From positions 16,093,520-16,157,519 of the forward strand of contig NC_080546.1 in NCBI RefSeq assembly GCF_028640845.1: a stretch of DNA of 64,000 nt. Reading direction: 5' to 3'. The notes beneath the pieces are model-generated. The model ran no database searches. It worked only from the letters and a program-made list of their open reading frames with translations, and was not told the origin of the DNA. The DNA is from Ahaetulla prasina (Eukaryota > Chordata > Lepidosauria > Squamata > Colubridae). The translations under genes were made by a program, and so were the position numbers. This document shows, piece by piece, positions 54,801 to 64,000 of the stretch. Position 1 is the first letter of the stretch; each line of letters opens with the position of its first letter.

Positions 54801-57010
54801 ATGACTTACTCTGGGACCTATGAACTACATCTCTTGAGAATCTTGATTTATTTTCCTTTCCAGCAATGTCGGTTAGGAATACCGTGTTTCCCCAAAAATA
54901 AGACCCTGTCTTATATTTTTTTTGAACCCTGAAATAAGTGTTTGGCCTTATTGCCATATGCTCAAAAGCCGGATTGGGCTTATTATCAGGGGATGTCTTA
55001 TTTTCGGGAAAACAGGGTAGTTGTCAGCTTTGGAAGCCATACAACCCAGGAGCTTCCATGCTACCACTTTCTCATGTGCGGGAAAATAGGAGGGGGGGAT
55101 TTAGTAGAGGGGTTGTCTTTAGACATAATAGCATTCTTCCTGTCGGTCAAGGTCAGGCCGATCCTGCATCTGGAGGAGGAGTGGTTGGAGTGCTGTCTCA
55201 AGATGGGACGGTTGGCGATTGGAGCATGTGATCGACTGCGGACTCAAGGGATGGTTTGGGGGGCTTTGATTTACTGAGGGAAAACCCGGACCTCTCAGAT
55301 TCGGGTTTTCCCAGATGTGCCAGTTTTCCTATCCTAGTAAATAGAACTTTGAAAAATGCTTGCTTCAGAGTTTTTACTAGGAGTGGGTTTTTTTTTTTCT
55401 GGAACATTGACATTAATTGTGGCCCTGGCTTCCTCAGAAAATGAACAAATATAAGGAGTAATGTTCTCTTTAACCTACAGCAAGTTCCAGGTTTAATCCT
55501 TGGCAGTGCAACTAGAAGGAGAAAGTAGTAGACAAATATGTATTTGGCTGAAGAACTTGAAGCACCACTACATGTCACAGAATCCAACAGTTGGCTAACT
55601 ATTTAGTTAAAACACCTGGTTTCATATAATTGCACATTATTTTTCCACTTATTGGGCGAGGATAATGGCAGGACACTGAAATCCTGTGCAAACAGAAAAG
55701 TTTCCTAAAGCAGATGGTGTGAATTATCTTTATCAGATGGGTAACTGTTTCTGTTTCTGTCCCAAATTATACTTCCACGTAGTAAATTTAAATATTGACT
55801 AAATTCTGGTTTAAAACAGACATTAAGGGAAAAATAGTAGATGTAAAGGATGAGGGAATATCCAGATGGTGAAATGTACAGAACAATATTTCTAAACCTG
55901 AAAAATGTGTTATTAGTGCACTAACAGAGCAATTGTCAACTGACACTATTTGGATACAACCATTTTATCTGGCCCTTGGTGGCACTATCAGATTTTAATC
56001 AAAATGCTGTATTGTAAAAGAAAAAAAATTGGCTTGAAGCATCTCTTTGAAAGAGACTTTTCTAAAATCAAGTTATGGTTATGCTTTTTAAGCATACATT
56101 CTTAGCCCAAGATTTTTCCAAAGTTCACTGATATTTATATTCAATTACACTTCAGGCAGCTGTTATTTTTAGACAGCAGATGTTGAAAATCGACGTTACA
56201 AAGTTTGGGAGTGAATTTAAAACTTATAATCACAATTCTCTGGCAATGGACTCAGTCACTTCAAAACCAATAAGAGGGTGATGATGGAACGGATTAAAAA
56301 GAATGTGAAATGACCCAAAAGCATTCTGGCAATTTAATGCATTTTATGTGCAACATTATGTGAAATTGTTCCATCTTAGGATATGAATACACTAAGAAGA
56401 CCTAACCTCTTTTTCTAGTTAATTAGAGGAGAGAAAAACGCTGAAGTAATGAGAGCTTTTACGCTGATGCCTTTATGCCTTTGAATTTAAGAGAATATAC
56501 TGTCAAGAAATTTTAATCCCATTACTATTAGTAATTCCCTTAGTAAACAATGTCATATTCTTAATTTATTTTGTTGAATTTCAAATAAATTTCTACCGAT
56601 TAACTTATTGGATGTTTTTTCTCAAGGAAAACTAACAGCATGAGAACCTAAATTAGCCCCGCTTCAATGGTAACTCCAAAGTACAGGCTGGCCAGGAAAT
56701 TATTGTAGGGCAATCATTGTAGAGTTCCTTGGGTCAACTCCGCTTGGGTGAGAGTTAGATCAAGGGTACTAAGAGAATTATACGTGGAGTACTAACTTGG
56801 AAACTCCCCTTATTTAAAGGCTAAATTGTACTTAAGTTATTTAGGATTGCCACGTTATGTGCTATTTAAAATAAATTCTAATACTAGTATATTTACAACT
56901 TATATTATTGTATAGAGTTTGAAGACTAAATGTTGATTCGGAGTGCATGGAGTGCTCATGTGGCAACTGTCATAAGCTTTTTAAAGCAGATGTATCTTTT
57001 CCCAGGATCA
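54801..57010. other. Long mostly non-repetitive stretch
   Basis: At 54885-55020, AATAAGACCCTGTCTTATAT and TATTTTCGGGAAAACAGG resemble diverged MITE ends. From about 55600 to 57010 no repeat or gene is recognised, which is unusual for this window, so conserved non-coding DNA is possible. Confidence 0.45.
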
Positions 57011-57016
57011 AATGCA

Positions 57017-57233
57017 GTGGTGGGTTTCCCATTTTGTTACTACCGGTTCATCCTGCGTGCACACTCACTTCACACGTTTGCGCCTTCCGCCCATGCGGCT
57101 GGCCTTCCACACGTGCGCTTTGCTCACACGTGTGCTTTCCGCGCATGCGCCTGGCCTCAAAAATGTGCCTAAATAGGATGGCATAGAGCTGGCCGGGCAG
57201 GCCCACCCGGTCCGAACCAGCTGAATATCACCT
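57017..57233. mobile_element. hAT-like MITE
   Basis: CAGTGGTGGGTTTCCC start and GAATATCACCTCTG end, with ATCAAATG/ATCATGTG flanks (6 of 8). GCATGCG-rich interior. Confidence 0.75.
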
Positions 57234-57299
57234 CTGATCATGTGGATGTCCTGTACAATTATAACATGATCTCAGGAAAATAAATGTTTGGTTTAAGTC

Positions 57300-57420
57300 A
57301 GTTTAGTTTCTCAACCTTACCACTTTAAGCTGGGTGGATTTCAGTTCCTATGCTGGCTGGGGAATTCTGGGAGTTGAAGTCCACCCATTTTAAAGTGGCT
57401 AAGATTGAGAAACACTGGTT
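57300..57420. mobile_element. Palindromic hAT MITE
   Basis: AGTTTCTCAACCTTACCAC and AAGATTGAGAAACACTGG arms, centre CTGGCTGGGGAATTCTGG. Variant with TTTCTCAACC ends, like 45316. Confidence 0.8.
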
Positions 57421-57474
57421 TAAGTAATTGCAGGCTGTTCCTATACGGATAGCTACACAAGCTTTAGTGATCTA

Positions 57475-57945
57475 CCATATTTTTCGGAGTATAAGACGCA
57501 CACCTTAGTTTTTGCGGAGGAAAATAAGAAAAAAGCTGATTGGCAGGTGGATCGGCCTCCCAGAATACCCTCAATCAGCTGTTCCCAGAGGTGAATTTTA
57601 GCAACAGGTTTCTTGGTTGTGAGCTCTGTGCCTTGCTTTTTTTTTTGCTTTTTTTTCTGCCTCTAAAACTTCTGAAACTCTGTTTCAGAAAAAACATTTT
57701 TCTGCCTCTGAAAGCCTCCAAAACAGCTTCAGAAAAAAAGCCCCTGAAGCTCTGCTTGGGGGGCTTTTTTTCTGAAGTTCTGTTTGGGGGCTTCTTTTCT
57801 GAAGCTCCGTTTCTGATGCTTTTTTCAGCCTCTGAAACCTCAGTTTGAGAAACTGGGCAGAGCTACATTCGGAGTATAAGACACACCCAGATTTTCACCC
57901 CCTTTTTTGGGGAAAAAAGATGAGTCTTATACTCCAAAAATATGG
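57475..57945. mobile_element. TA-flanked DNA element, 471 bp
   Basis: Terminal inverted repeats CCATATTTTTCGGAGTATAA and TTATACTCCAAAAATATGG, with TA on both sides. Inside, repeated CTGAAGCTC/CTTCTTTTCTGAA and CTCTGAAA motifs. The TIR structure and TA suggest a mariner-like MITE. Confidence 0.75.
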
Positions 57946-57947
57946 TA

Positions 57948-58767
57948 TTTGCCTACCCAAACTATGCAAAGACTTAGGTGTAGACACAAACCTTTGAGTC
58001 TAATCGTGAGGGAACATGAAATAGACACAATTCTAAAAACTTTATGGGACAGAAAGTTTTGCCCCATGTCAAAGAAAGTGATTCTTGAATTACTCTGCCA
58101 CAGTCAATTATAAGCTCAAAAAATCTTAAACAAGCCAAAAATCAGAACACTTTGAACAGAACTGGGACCCTATTTTTCATTTCAATCAAAATGTTCAACA
58201 TTCTGCTTAGAGCATTTAGTATCACTTGCAAACTCATTTCAAAGAATGAATACAATTAGGTCATTTGCTATTTGACTGGGAAAAATAGCAATTTTAGAAT
58301 TTTACTTCAGTGCCATCATATAGATACAAGGTATTTTCACAAGATAGCTGTGGTTCAGAACAAGGCCTGGGGTTTCCTGTACTTTTATTATCAATTTTCT
58401 TGCATTTCTGGTGCTTGAAGTAGGGAAGAGTATGTGGTGGCATGGGGCAGTTGGCAAAGGAAAGAGATCTCAGAAAAATAGAACACACCATCAGCATCTC
58501 TACCCCATTTCCTGGAAGAAGTCACTAGCAAAAGAGCCAGAAATAAAACTGACAATAAAATAAAATAGTCATATAAAGAATAGGATAGAATTTTCATTGT
58601 TAATCTTTTTCTCCTTCCTTTAACTGCTTTCTTCACTTTTCTTCACTTTATTGCTCTCTTCACTTTTTTATCTTCCTTCTTTCTCTTAACTTTTTGTTAT
58701 TATTTGTTTAGGTTTATCTTTCATTTAAAAATTTTCAATATTTCTTAAATCTTAGTATAATAACAAT
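57948..58767. other. Non-coding stretch
   Basis: No recognised gene or repeat. Pyrimidine-rich at 58610-58700. Confidence 0.45.
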
Positions 58768-58965
58768 TACCGTATATACTCGAGTATAAGCCGACCCGAA
58801 TATAAGCCGAGGTACCTAATTTTACCACAAAAACTGGGAAAAACTATTGACTCGAGTATAAGCCGAGGGTGGGAAATGAGGCAGCTACTGGTCAATGTAA
58901 AAAATAAAGATAGAGCCAAGTAAAATAACATGAATATTTATTTGAACGAAAAACAATAAAAGTGC
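58768..58965 (+). mobile_element. Left end of TACCGTATATACTCGAG element
   Basis: TACCGTATATACTCGAGTAT, then two more AGTATAAGCCGA motifs (58781, 58853), and an AATAAAGATAGAGCCAAG stretch. The matching right end is absent nearby but present at 61965-62050 in inverted orientation. Confidence 0.7.
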
Positions 58966-58969
58966 AAAA

Positions 58970-59430
58970 GGGGGAAGGAGGATTCCCAGCTTTAGAAAAT
59001 TTAGAACTACGCCGCCTTTGGTATGACCTGAGCATAGCTCATAAAATTATCTGCTACAATGTACTTCCTATCAATGACTACTTCAGCTTCAACCACAACA
59101 ATACACGAGAACACAATAGATTCAAACTTAAAAGTGAACCTCTCCAATCTAGATTGCAGAAAATGTGACTTCAGTAACAGAGTTGTTAATGCCTGGAATG
59201 TGCTACCTGACTCTGTGGTCTCTTCCCAAAATCCCCAAAGCCTTAACCAAAGACTATCTAGTATTGACCTCACCCCATTCCTAAGAGGTCTGTAAGGGGC
59301 GTGCATAAGAGCACCAGCGTGCCTACCGTCCCTGTCCTAATGTTCCCTTTAGTTGTATTCCTTTTATGTATTCAATTCATGCTTATATTTATATAATTAT
59401 TTAATATGTATTTGACAAAATAAAATGAAT
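58970..59430 (+). mobile_element. CR1-group LINE 3' fragment
   Basis: Same family as 36310-37239: LENLELRRLWYDLSIAHKI and YFSFNHNNTREHNRFKL, later AWNVLPDSVVSSQNPQSLNQ and LTPFLRGL before the stop. A frameshift lies near 59130. Ends ATGTATTTGACAAAATAAAA. Confidence 0.82.
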
Positions 59431-59727
59431 AGAATAGAATAGAATAGAATAGAATAGAATAGAATAGAATAGAATAGAATAGAATAGAATAGAATAGAAT
59501 TTTTATTGGCCAAGTGTGATTGGACACACAAGGAATGAATGAATGAGTGAGTGAATAGAATAGAATAGAATAGAATAGAATAGAATAGAATAGAATTTTT
59601 ATTGGCCAAGTGTGATTGGACACACAAGGAATGAATGAATGAATGAATGAGTGAATAGAATAGAATAGAATAGAATAGAATAGAATAGAATTTTTATTGG
59701 CTAAGTGTGATTGGACACACAAGGATC
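59425..59727 (-). mobile_element. Three tandem L3 tails with AATAG and GAAT repeats
   Basis: Three times the order is (AATAG)n, then TTTTTATTGGCCAAGTGTG, then TTGGACACACAAGGA. Units start at about 59428, 59554 and 59655. Between them is (ATGA)n/(GTGA)n (59534-59555, 59630-59653). Unlike independent insertions, each unit keeps the same roughly 37-bp slice of L3, so this is tandem amplification of one tail. Confidence 0.88.
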
Positions 59728-59998
59728 TACCACTTCTTTGGATGCCCTTCCCAAATTGAACACTGCAAGCATGAAAATGAGTCCTCCTTTAGCTTCCAAG
59801 GGACCAGGGTGCCTCTGAAGGTCAGTGCTCTAAGTACTAAGAACCCAGCACAAATCTAAGCCTGTATGCACACCAACAGTGAAAATACCCTGCACAGTGT
59901 CTCTTGGAAGAGAAGGTTAATTTTCATAGACGTTGGGGTGGCTCTTTTTTTTTTTTTTTGGCAGGGCAATAAGGGTCTCTAATATCATTAAACCCACT

Positions 59999-61095
<1,097 letters not shown>

Positions 61096-61586
61096 ACTGA
61101 GAAAAGCCTGACGAGGCGGCTGGGCTACCTTCTGGCCTCATGAGTCGGCCGTCCGTCCGTCCGTCACTTCTCGGCTCGGCAGCGGTTTTGAAAAAGGTTC
61201 CGTCGCTGGGTTTGGGACTTTTGTTTTTTAAAAACACCACCTTCCCTTTTCTCCCTAGTTGGGGCGTTTTCCCAGTTCCCTGTTTTTTCCGCCTTGCCTG
61301 TTGAGTTTTACCTGACAAGTTTCTTGCGCTTCCTCGACCTCCCTCCTCCCTCCGTCCTTTCCTTCCCCTCCCTCCCTGTCTTGTTTGTAGCCCCAGCGCC
61401 CCTTTCGGTTGTATTTAAATCCAGAGCTTGAAACCTCCTCAGTGGGAGGAGAGGAACGGCGATTTGGCAGCTGACCGCACTTGCACGGGCTGGGTAAGGA
61501 GAGCCCTAGACGGCCTGCGGCGCCGGGGAGGAGAAAAGAAGCAGCCAAGAAAAAGGGGTGGGGTGGGGAAATGAATTTAGGAGGCG

Positions 61587-61587
<1 letters not shown>

Positions 61588-61628
<41 letters not shown>
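61588..61628 (+). repeat. (GT)n microsatellite
   Basis: About 20 GT dinucleotides inside the CpG island. Confidence 0.95.
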
Positions 61629-61629
<1 letters not shown>

Positions 61630-61746
61630 TGCGCCCGTCCGCCCGCGAGGAATGCCAGCTATTTCTTTGAAGGCGGGTGTGTAGCCAGGCGCCTTCCTTC
61701 GCTTGAAACCCGGAGGGTTTTCACTCTTCGCCTCCCGCGTGTGTAT

Positions 61747-61836
61747 TTGTCAACAATTATAACTCTTCGGTCGGGGTCCTTGCCTTGCCTCGCCTCCTCG
61801 TGCCCTCTGTCAACGCTGTCAACAATTATAACTAAC
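61747..61836 (+). repeat. Short direct repeat GTCAACAATTATAACT
   Basis: GTCAACAATTATAACT occurs twice (about 61748 and 61819), about 71 bp apart, an AT-rich motif in GC-rich DNA. It may be a small duplication or a repeated binding site. Confidence 0.6.
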
Positions 61837-61964
61837 GCGCGGGTAATTGTGCGTGAGGGGGTGTGCGCGTGTGTCCACATAGGAATAAGTACGCATGCGC
61901 GCGCACTAACGAGAGCTAGCTGCCTGCGGTAGAAAGGACTCGCTGCAAGAGGAAGGGCTGAACG

Positions 61965-62050
61965 GCTTGGCTCGAGTATAAGCCGAGGGGGCGCTTTTCA
62001 GCACAAAAAACGTGCTGAAAAACTCGGCTTATACTCGAGTATATACGGTA
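61965..62050 (-). mobile_element. Right end of TACCGTATATACTCGAG element
   Basis: CTCGAGTATAAGCCGAGG, then GAAAAACTCGGCTTATACTC and CTCGAGTATATACGGTA ending in TA (62049-62050): the inverted counterpart of 58768. A perfect short hairpin TTTTCAGCACAAAAAACGTG/CTGAAAA lies inside. Confidence 0.7.
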
Positions 62051-62052
62051 TT

Positions 62053-62056
62053 CTAT

Positions 62057-62111
<55 letters not shown>

Positions 62112-62115
62112 TTTG
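62053..62115. repeat. (TTTA)n tail of antisense L2
   Basis: About 15 ATTT units, the 3' tail (in antisense) of the L2 that follows. Confidence 0.93.
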
Positions 62116-63712
62116 ATTTTTATACCGCCCTTCTCCCGAAGGACTCAGGGCGGTGTACAGGCAAGATAAAACAATACAATATACAGATTAAAATACCATT
62201 TTAAAAACTTATTTAAATTAGCCTAAAATTAAAAAATTTCCATACTAAAAACCCCGTTTAAAAATTGATAAAGGATAAAATTCAATTTAAGACAGCCCCG
62301 CGCAAATAAAAAGATGCGTCTTCAGTTCGCGACGGAATGTCCGAAGGTCAGGTATTTGGCGTAAACCCGGGGGAAGTTCGTTCCAGAGTGTGGGAGCCCC
62401 CACAGAGAAGGACCTTCCCCTGGGGGCCGCCAGCCGACATTGCTTGGCGGACGGCACCCTGAGAAGTCCCCCTCTGTGAGAGCGTACGGGTCGGTGGGAG
62501 GCATGTGGTAACAGCAGGCAGTCCCGTAAGTACCCAGGCCCTAAGCCATGGAGCGCTTTAAAGGTCGTAACCAGCACCTTAAAGCGCACTCGAAAGGCCA
62601 CAGGCAGCCAGTGCAGTCTGCGCAGGAGCGGTGTTATATGGGAGCTACGCGGAGCTCCCTCTATCACCCGCGCAGCTGCATTCTGGACTAACTGAAGCCT
62701 CCGAGTGCACTTCAAGGGGAGCCCCATGTAGAGAGCATTACAATAATCCAGGCGAGAGGTAACGAGTGCATGAGTGACCGTGCACAAGGCATCCCGATCA
62801 AGGAAGGCGAACTGCCGAACCAGGCGAACCTGGTGGAAGGCCCCTGAGACGGCCGTCAAATGATCTTCAAACGACAGCCGCTCATCCAGGAGGCCACCTA
62901 AGTTGCGCACCCTATCCTTTGGGGCCAATAACTCGCCCCCAACAGTCAGCCGCGGCTGCAGCTGACTGAATCGGGGTGCCGGCATCCACAGCCACTCCGT
63001 CTTGGAGGGATTAAGCTTGAGCCTGTTTCTCCCCATCCAGACCCGTACGGCTTCCACGCACCGGGACAGCACTTCAACAGCTTCATTGGGGTGGCCTGGG
63101 GTGGAGAAGTACAGCTGGGTGTCATCAGCGTACAGCTGGTATCTCACCCCAAAGCCACTGATGATCTCACCCAACGGCTTCATATAGATGTTGAACAGAA
63201 GGGGCGAGAGAATCGACCCCTGCGGCACCCCACAAGTGAGGTCCCTCGCGGTTGACCTCTGCCCCCCTGTCAACACCGTCTGCGACCGGTCAGAGAGATA
63301 GGAGGAGAACCACCAATATACGGTGCCTCCCACTCCCAATCCCCCCAACCGGCGCAGCAGGATACCATGGTCGATGGTATCAAAAGCCGCTGAGAGGTCT
63401 AATAGGACCAGGGCAGAGGAATAACCCCTGTCCCTGGCCCTCCAGAGATCATCCACCAATGCGACCAAAGCTGTCTCCGTGCTGTACCCGGGTCGGAAGC
63501 CGGACTGGAACGGGTCTAGATAGACGGCTTCATCCAGGTATTGGGGTAGCTGTCGCGCCACAGCACTCTCTACAGCCTTCGCAACAATGCAAAGGTTGGA
63601 GACTGGACGATAATTACCCAAAATAGCTGGGTCCAGGGAGGGCTTCTTGAGGAGGGGTCTCACCACCGCCTCTTTCAAGGCGGCAGGGAAAACCCCTTCC
63701 AACAAAGAAGCA
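62100..63712 (-). mobile_element. L2-type LINE with intact 472-codon ORF2 part
   Basis: Antisense L2, 5'-truncated near 63712 just inside the pre-RT region, with tail CCGCCCTTCTCCCGAAGGAC at 62124 (reverse complement of the L2 tail). The best-preserved LINE in the window; its ORF is described separately. Target duplication not determined. Confidence 0.92.
62287..63705 (-). CDS. L2 ORF2p reverse transcriptase, uninterrupted but 5'-truncated
   Basis: The minus-strand frame runs 472 codons without a stop. RT motifs in order: LLKKPSLDPAILGNYRPVSN (about residue 18), FQSGFRPGYSTETALVALVD (~69), LLDLSAAFDTIDHGILLRRL (~100), CGVPQGSILSPLLFNIYMKP (~152), YADDTQLYF with the catalytic YADD (~190), and NPSKTEWLWMP (~237). 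The C-terminal block follows: VTSRLDYCNALYMGL, LVQNAAARVIEGA, GAPTLWNELPPGL, ending LFICAGLS. Compared with sister copies it lost a few residues near SGAFHQVRLVRQFAFLDRD. The endonuclease is absent, so it cannot mobilise itself. In cells it would copy L2 RNA, and SINEs with matching tails, at target sites. Confidence 0.88.
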   Translation of the reverse strand: MLEGVFPAALKEAVVRPLLKKPSLDPAILGNYRPVSNLCIVAKAVESAVARQLPQYLDEAVYLDPFQSGFRPGYSTETALVALVDDLWRARDRGYSSALVLLDLSAAFDTIDHGILLRRLGGLGVGGTVYWWFSSYLSDRSQTVLTGGQRSTARDLTCGVPQGSILSPLLFNIYMKPLGEIISGFGVRYQLYADDTQLYFSTPGHPNEAVEVLSRCVEAVRVWMGRNRLKLNPSKTEWLWMPAPRFSQLQPRLTVGGELLAPKDRVRNLGGLLDERLSFEDHLTAVSGAFHQVRLVRQFAFLDRDALCTVTHALVTSRLDYCNALYMGLPLKCTRRLQLVQNAAARVIEGAPRSSHITPLLRRLHWLPVAFRVRFKVLVTTFKALHGLGPGYLRDCLLLPHASHRPVRSHRGGLLRVPSAKQCRLAAPRGRSFSVGAPTLWNELPPGLRQIPDLRTFRRELKTHLFICAGLS

Positions 63713-63892
63713 AAACCGGAAGCAGAGAACTTCTTTTAAAATATCTCTTTTTTCCAGTTGAAGTCAGTGAGAGAAAATTTCCTCCAGCAAATATGGTAGA
63801 AAACTGCATGTTCATTGAAGGCACGGCTATACATATATACAATTAACTGTGTTCCTTCCAGGACTATGCATACACTTGGATAGCATCTACTA

Positions 63893-64000
63893 GGGCAGGG
63901 GCATCAAACTCCCGCCCTGTGGGCAGGATGTATCACAGGCTGGCCATGCCCACCTCCAGTTTAGCAAAGGGGGGGAGTCACGATACATCACATGACAACA
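63893..64000 (+). mobile_element. hAT MITE, left part, runs off the window
   Basis: GCAGGGGCATCAAACTCCC start matches the CAGGGGTGTCAAACTC family (6376). GGGCAGGATGTATCACAGGC follows, and the right end lies outside. Confidence 0.7.

Noticed and set aside
61481..61932. Plus-strand frames with VCVCVC runs
   Set aside because: These derive from the GT microsatellite and GC-rich flanks, with no domain.

Overview
The window looks like intronic and intergenic DNA from a squamate reptile, most likely a colubroid snake. This rests on the mobile elements visible in it: CR1/L3-type LINEs whose 3' ends run straight into long (AATAG)n arrays, L2-type LINEs ending in a CCGCCCTGAGTCCTTCGGGA tail, Sauria-type and other tRNA-derived SINEs, Bov-B (RTE) fragments, CR1, L1, Penelope-like pieces and many hAT MITEs. 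The species identification is inference.

Only one exon of a known host gene is recognised with confidence. It is a 170-bp coding exon of MAPK10 (JNK3) on the minus strand at 35467-35636, with good splice sites and the JNK N-terminal lobe up to the glycine-rich loop. Neighbouring DNA is therefore probably MAPK10 intron. A CpG-rich island at about 60040-61930 lies upstream on the same strand. It carries a minus-strand open frame with a non-repetitive, protein-like segment starting at 60205 that I do not recognise. It may be a promoter and 5' exon.

Layout. 1-7.5 kb: L3 copies, a hAT remnant carrying a decayed ORF, a 1.12-kb tandem duplication whose second copy has an L3 insertion, a perfect 43 x 12-bp minisatellite, and an L1 fragment containing two copies of the same 12-mer. 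7.7-10.7 kb: two head-to-tail L2 LINEs. 11-17 kb: Penelope-like hairpins, SINEs and a solo LTR. 17.3-19.3 kb: a 1.9-kb compound pentanucleotide/hexanucleotide array with higher-order structure. 20-28 kb: L3, LTR-like, Bov-B, L2, hAT and Penelope-like copies. 28.7-32.4 kb: a CR1 split by an ORF1-only L1 and by a hAT MITE. 33.0-34.8 kb: three tandem 580-bp units. 35.0-35.6 kb: a TA-flanked MITE and the MAPK10 exon. 36-46 kb: nested hAT/LINE, L2, SINE, Bov-B, Penelope-like and LTR elements. 46.2-49.6 kb: an internally deleted L1. 51.5-54.8 kb: a CR1 split by an L2 and a hAT MITE. 57-59.7 kb: MITEs and L3 tails. 60-62 kb: the CpG island with a ~170-bp GC-rich tandem repeat. 62-63.7 kb: an L2 with an uninterrupted 472-codon reverse transcriptase frame.

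The main signals are evolutionary: exact target-site duplications (8 bp for hAT, 5 bp for LTRs, 11-16 bp for L1) that allow insertion order to be read, microsatellites growing from LINE tails, an L1 that kept ORF1 but lost ORF2, paired inverted Penelope-like ends with a hammerhead-ribozyme-like fold, and the unexplained reading frame in the CpG island.
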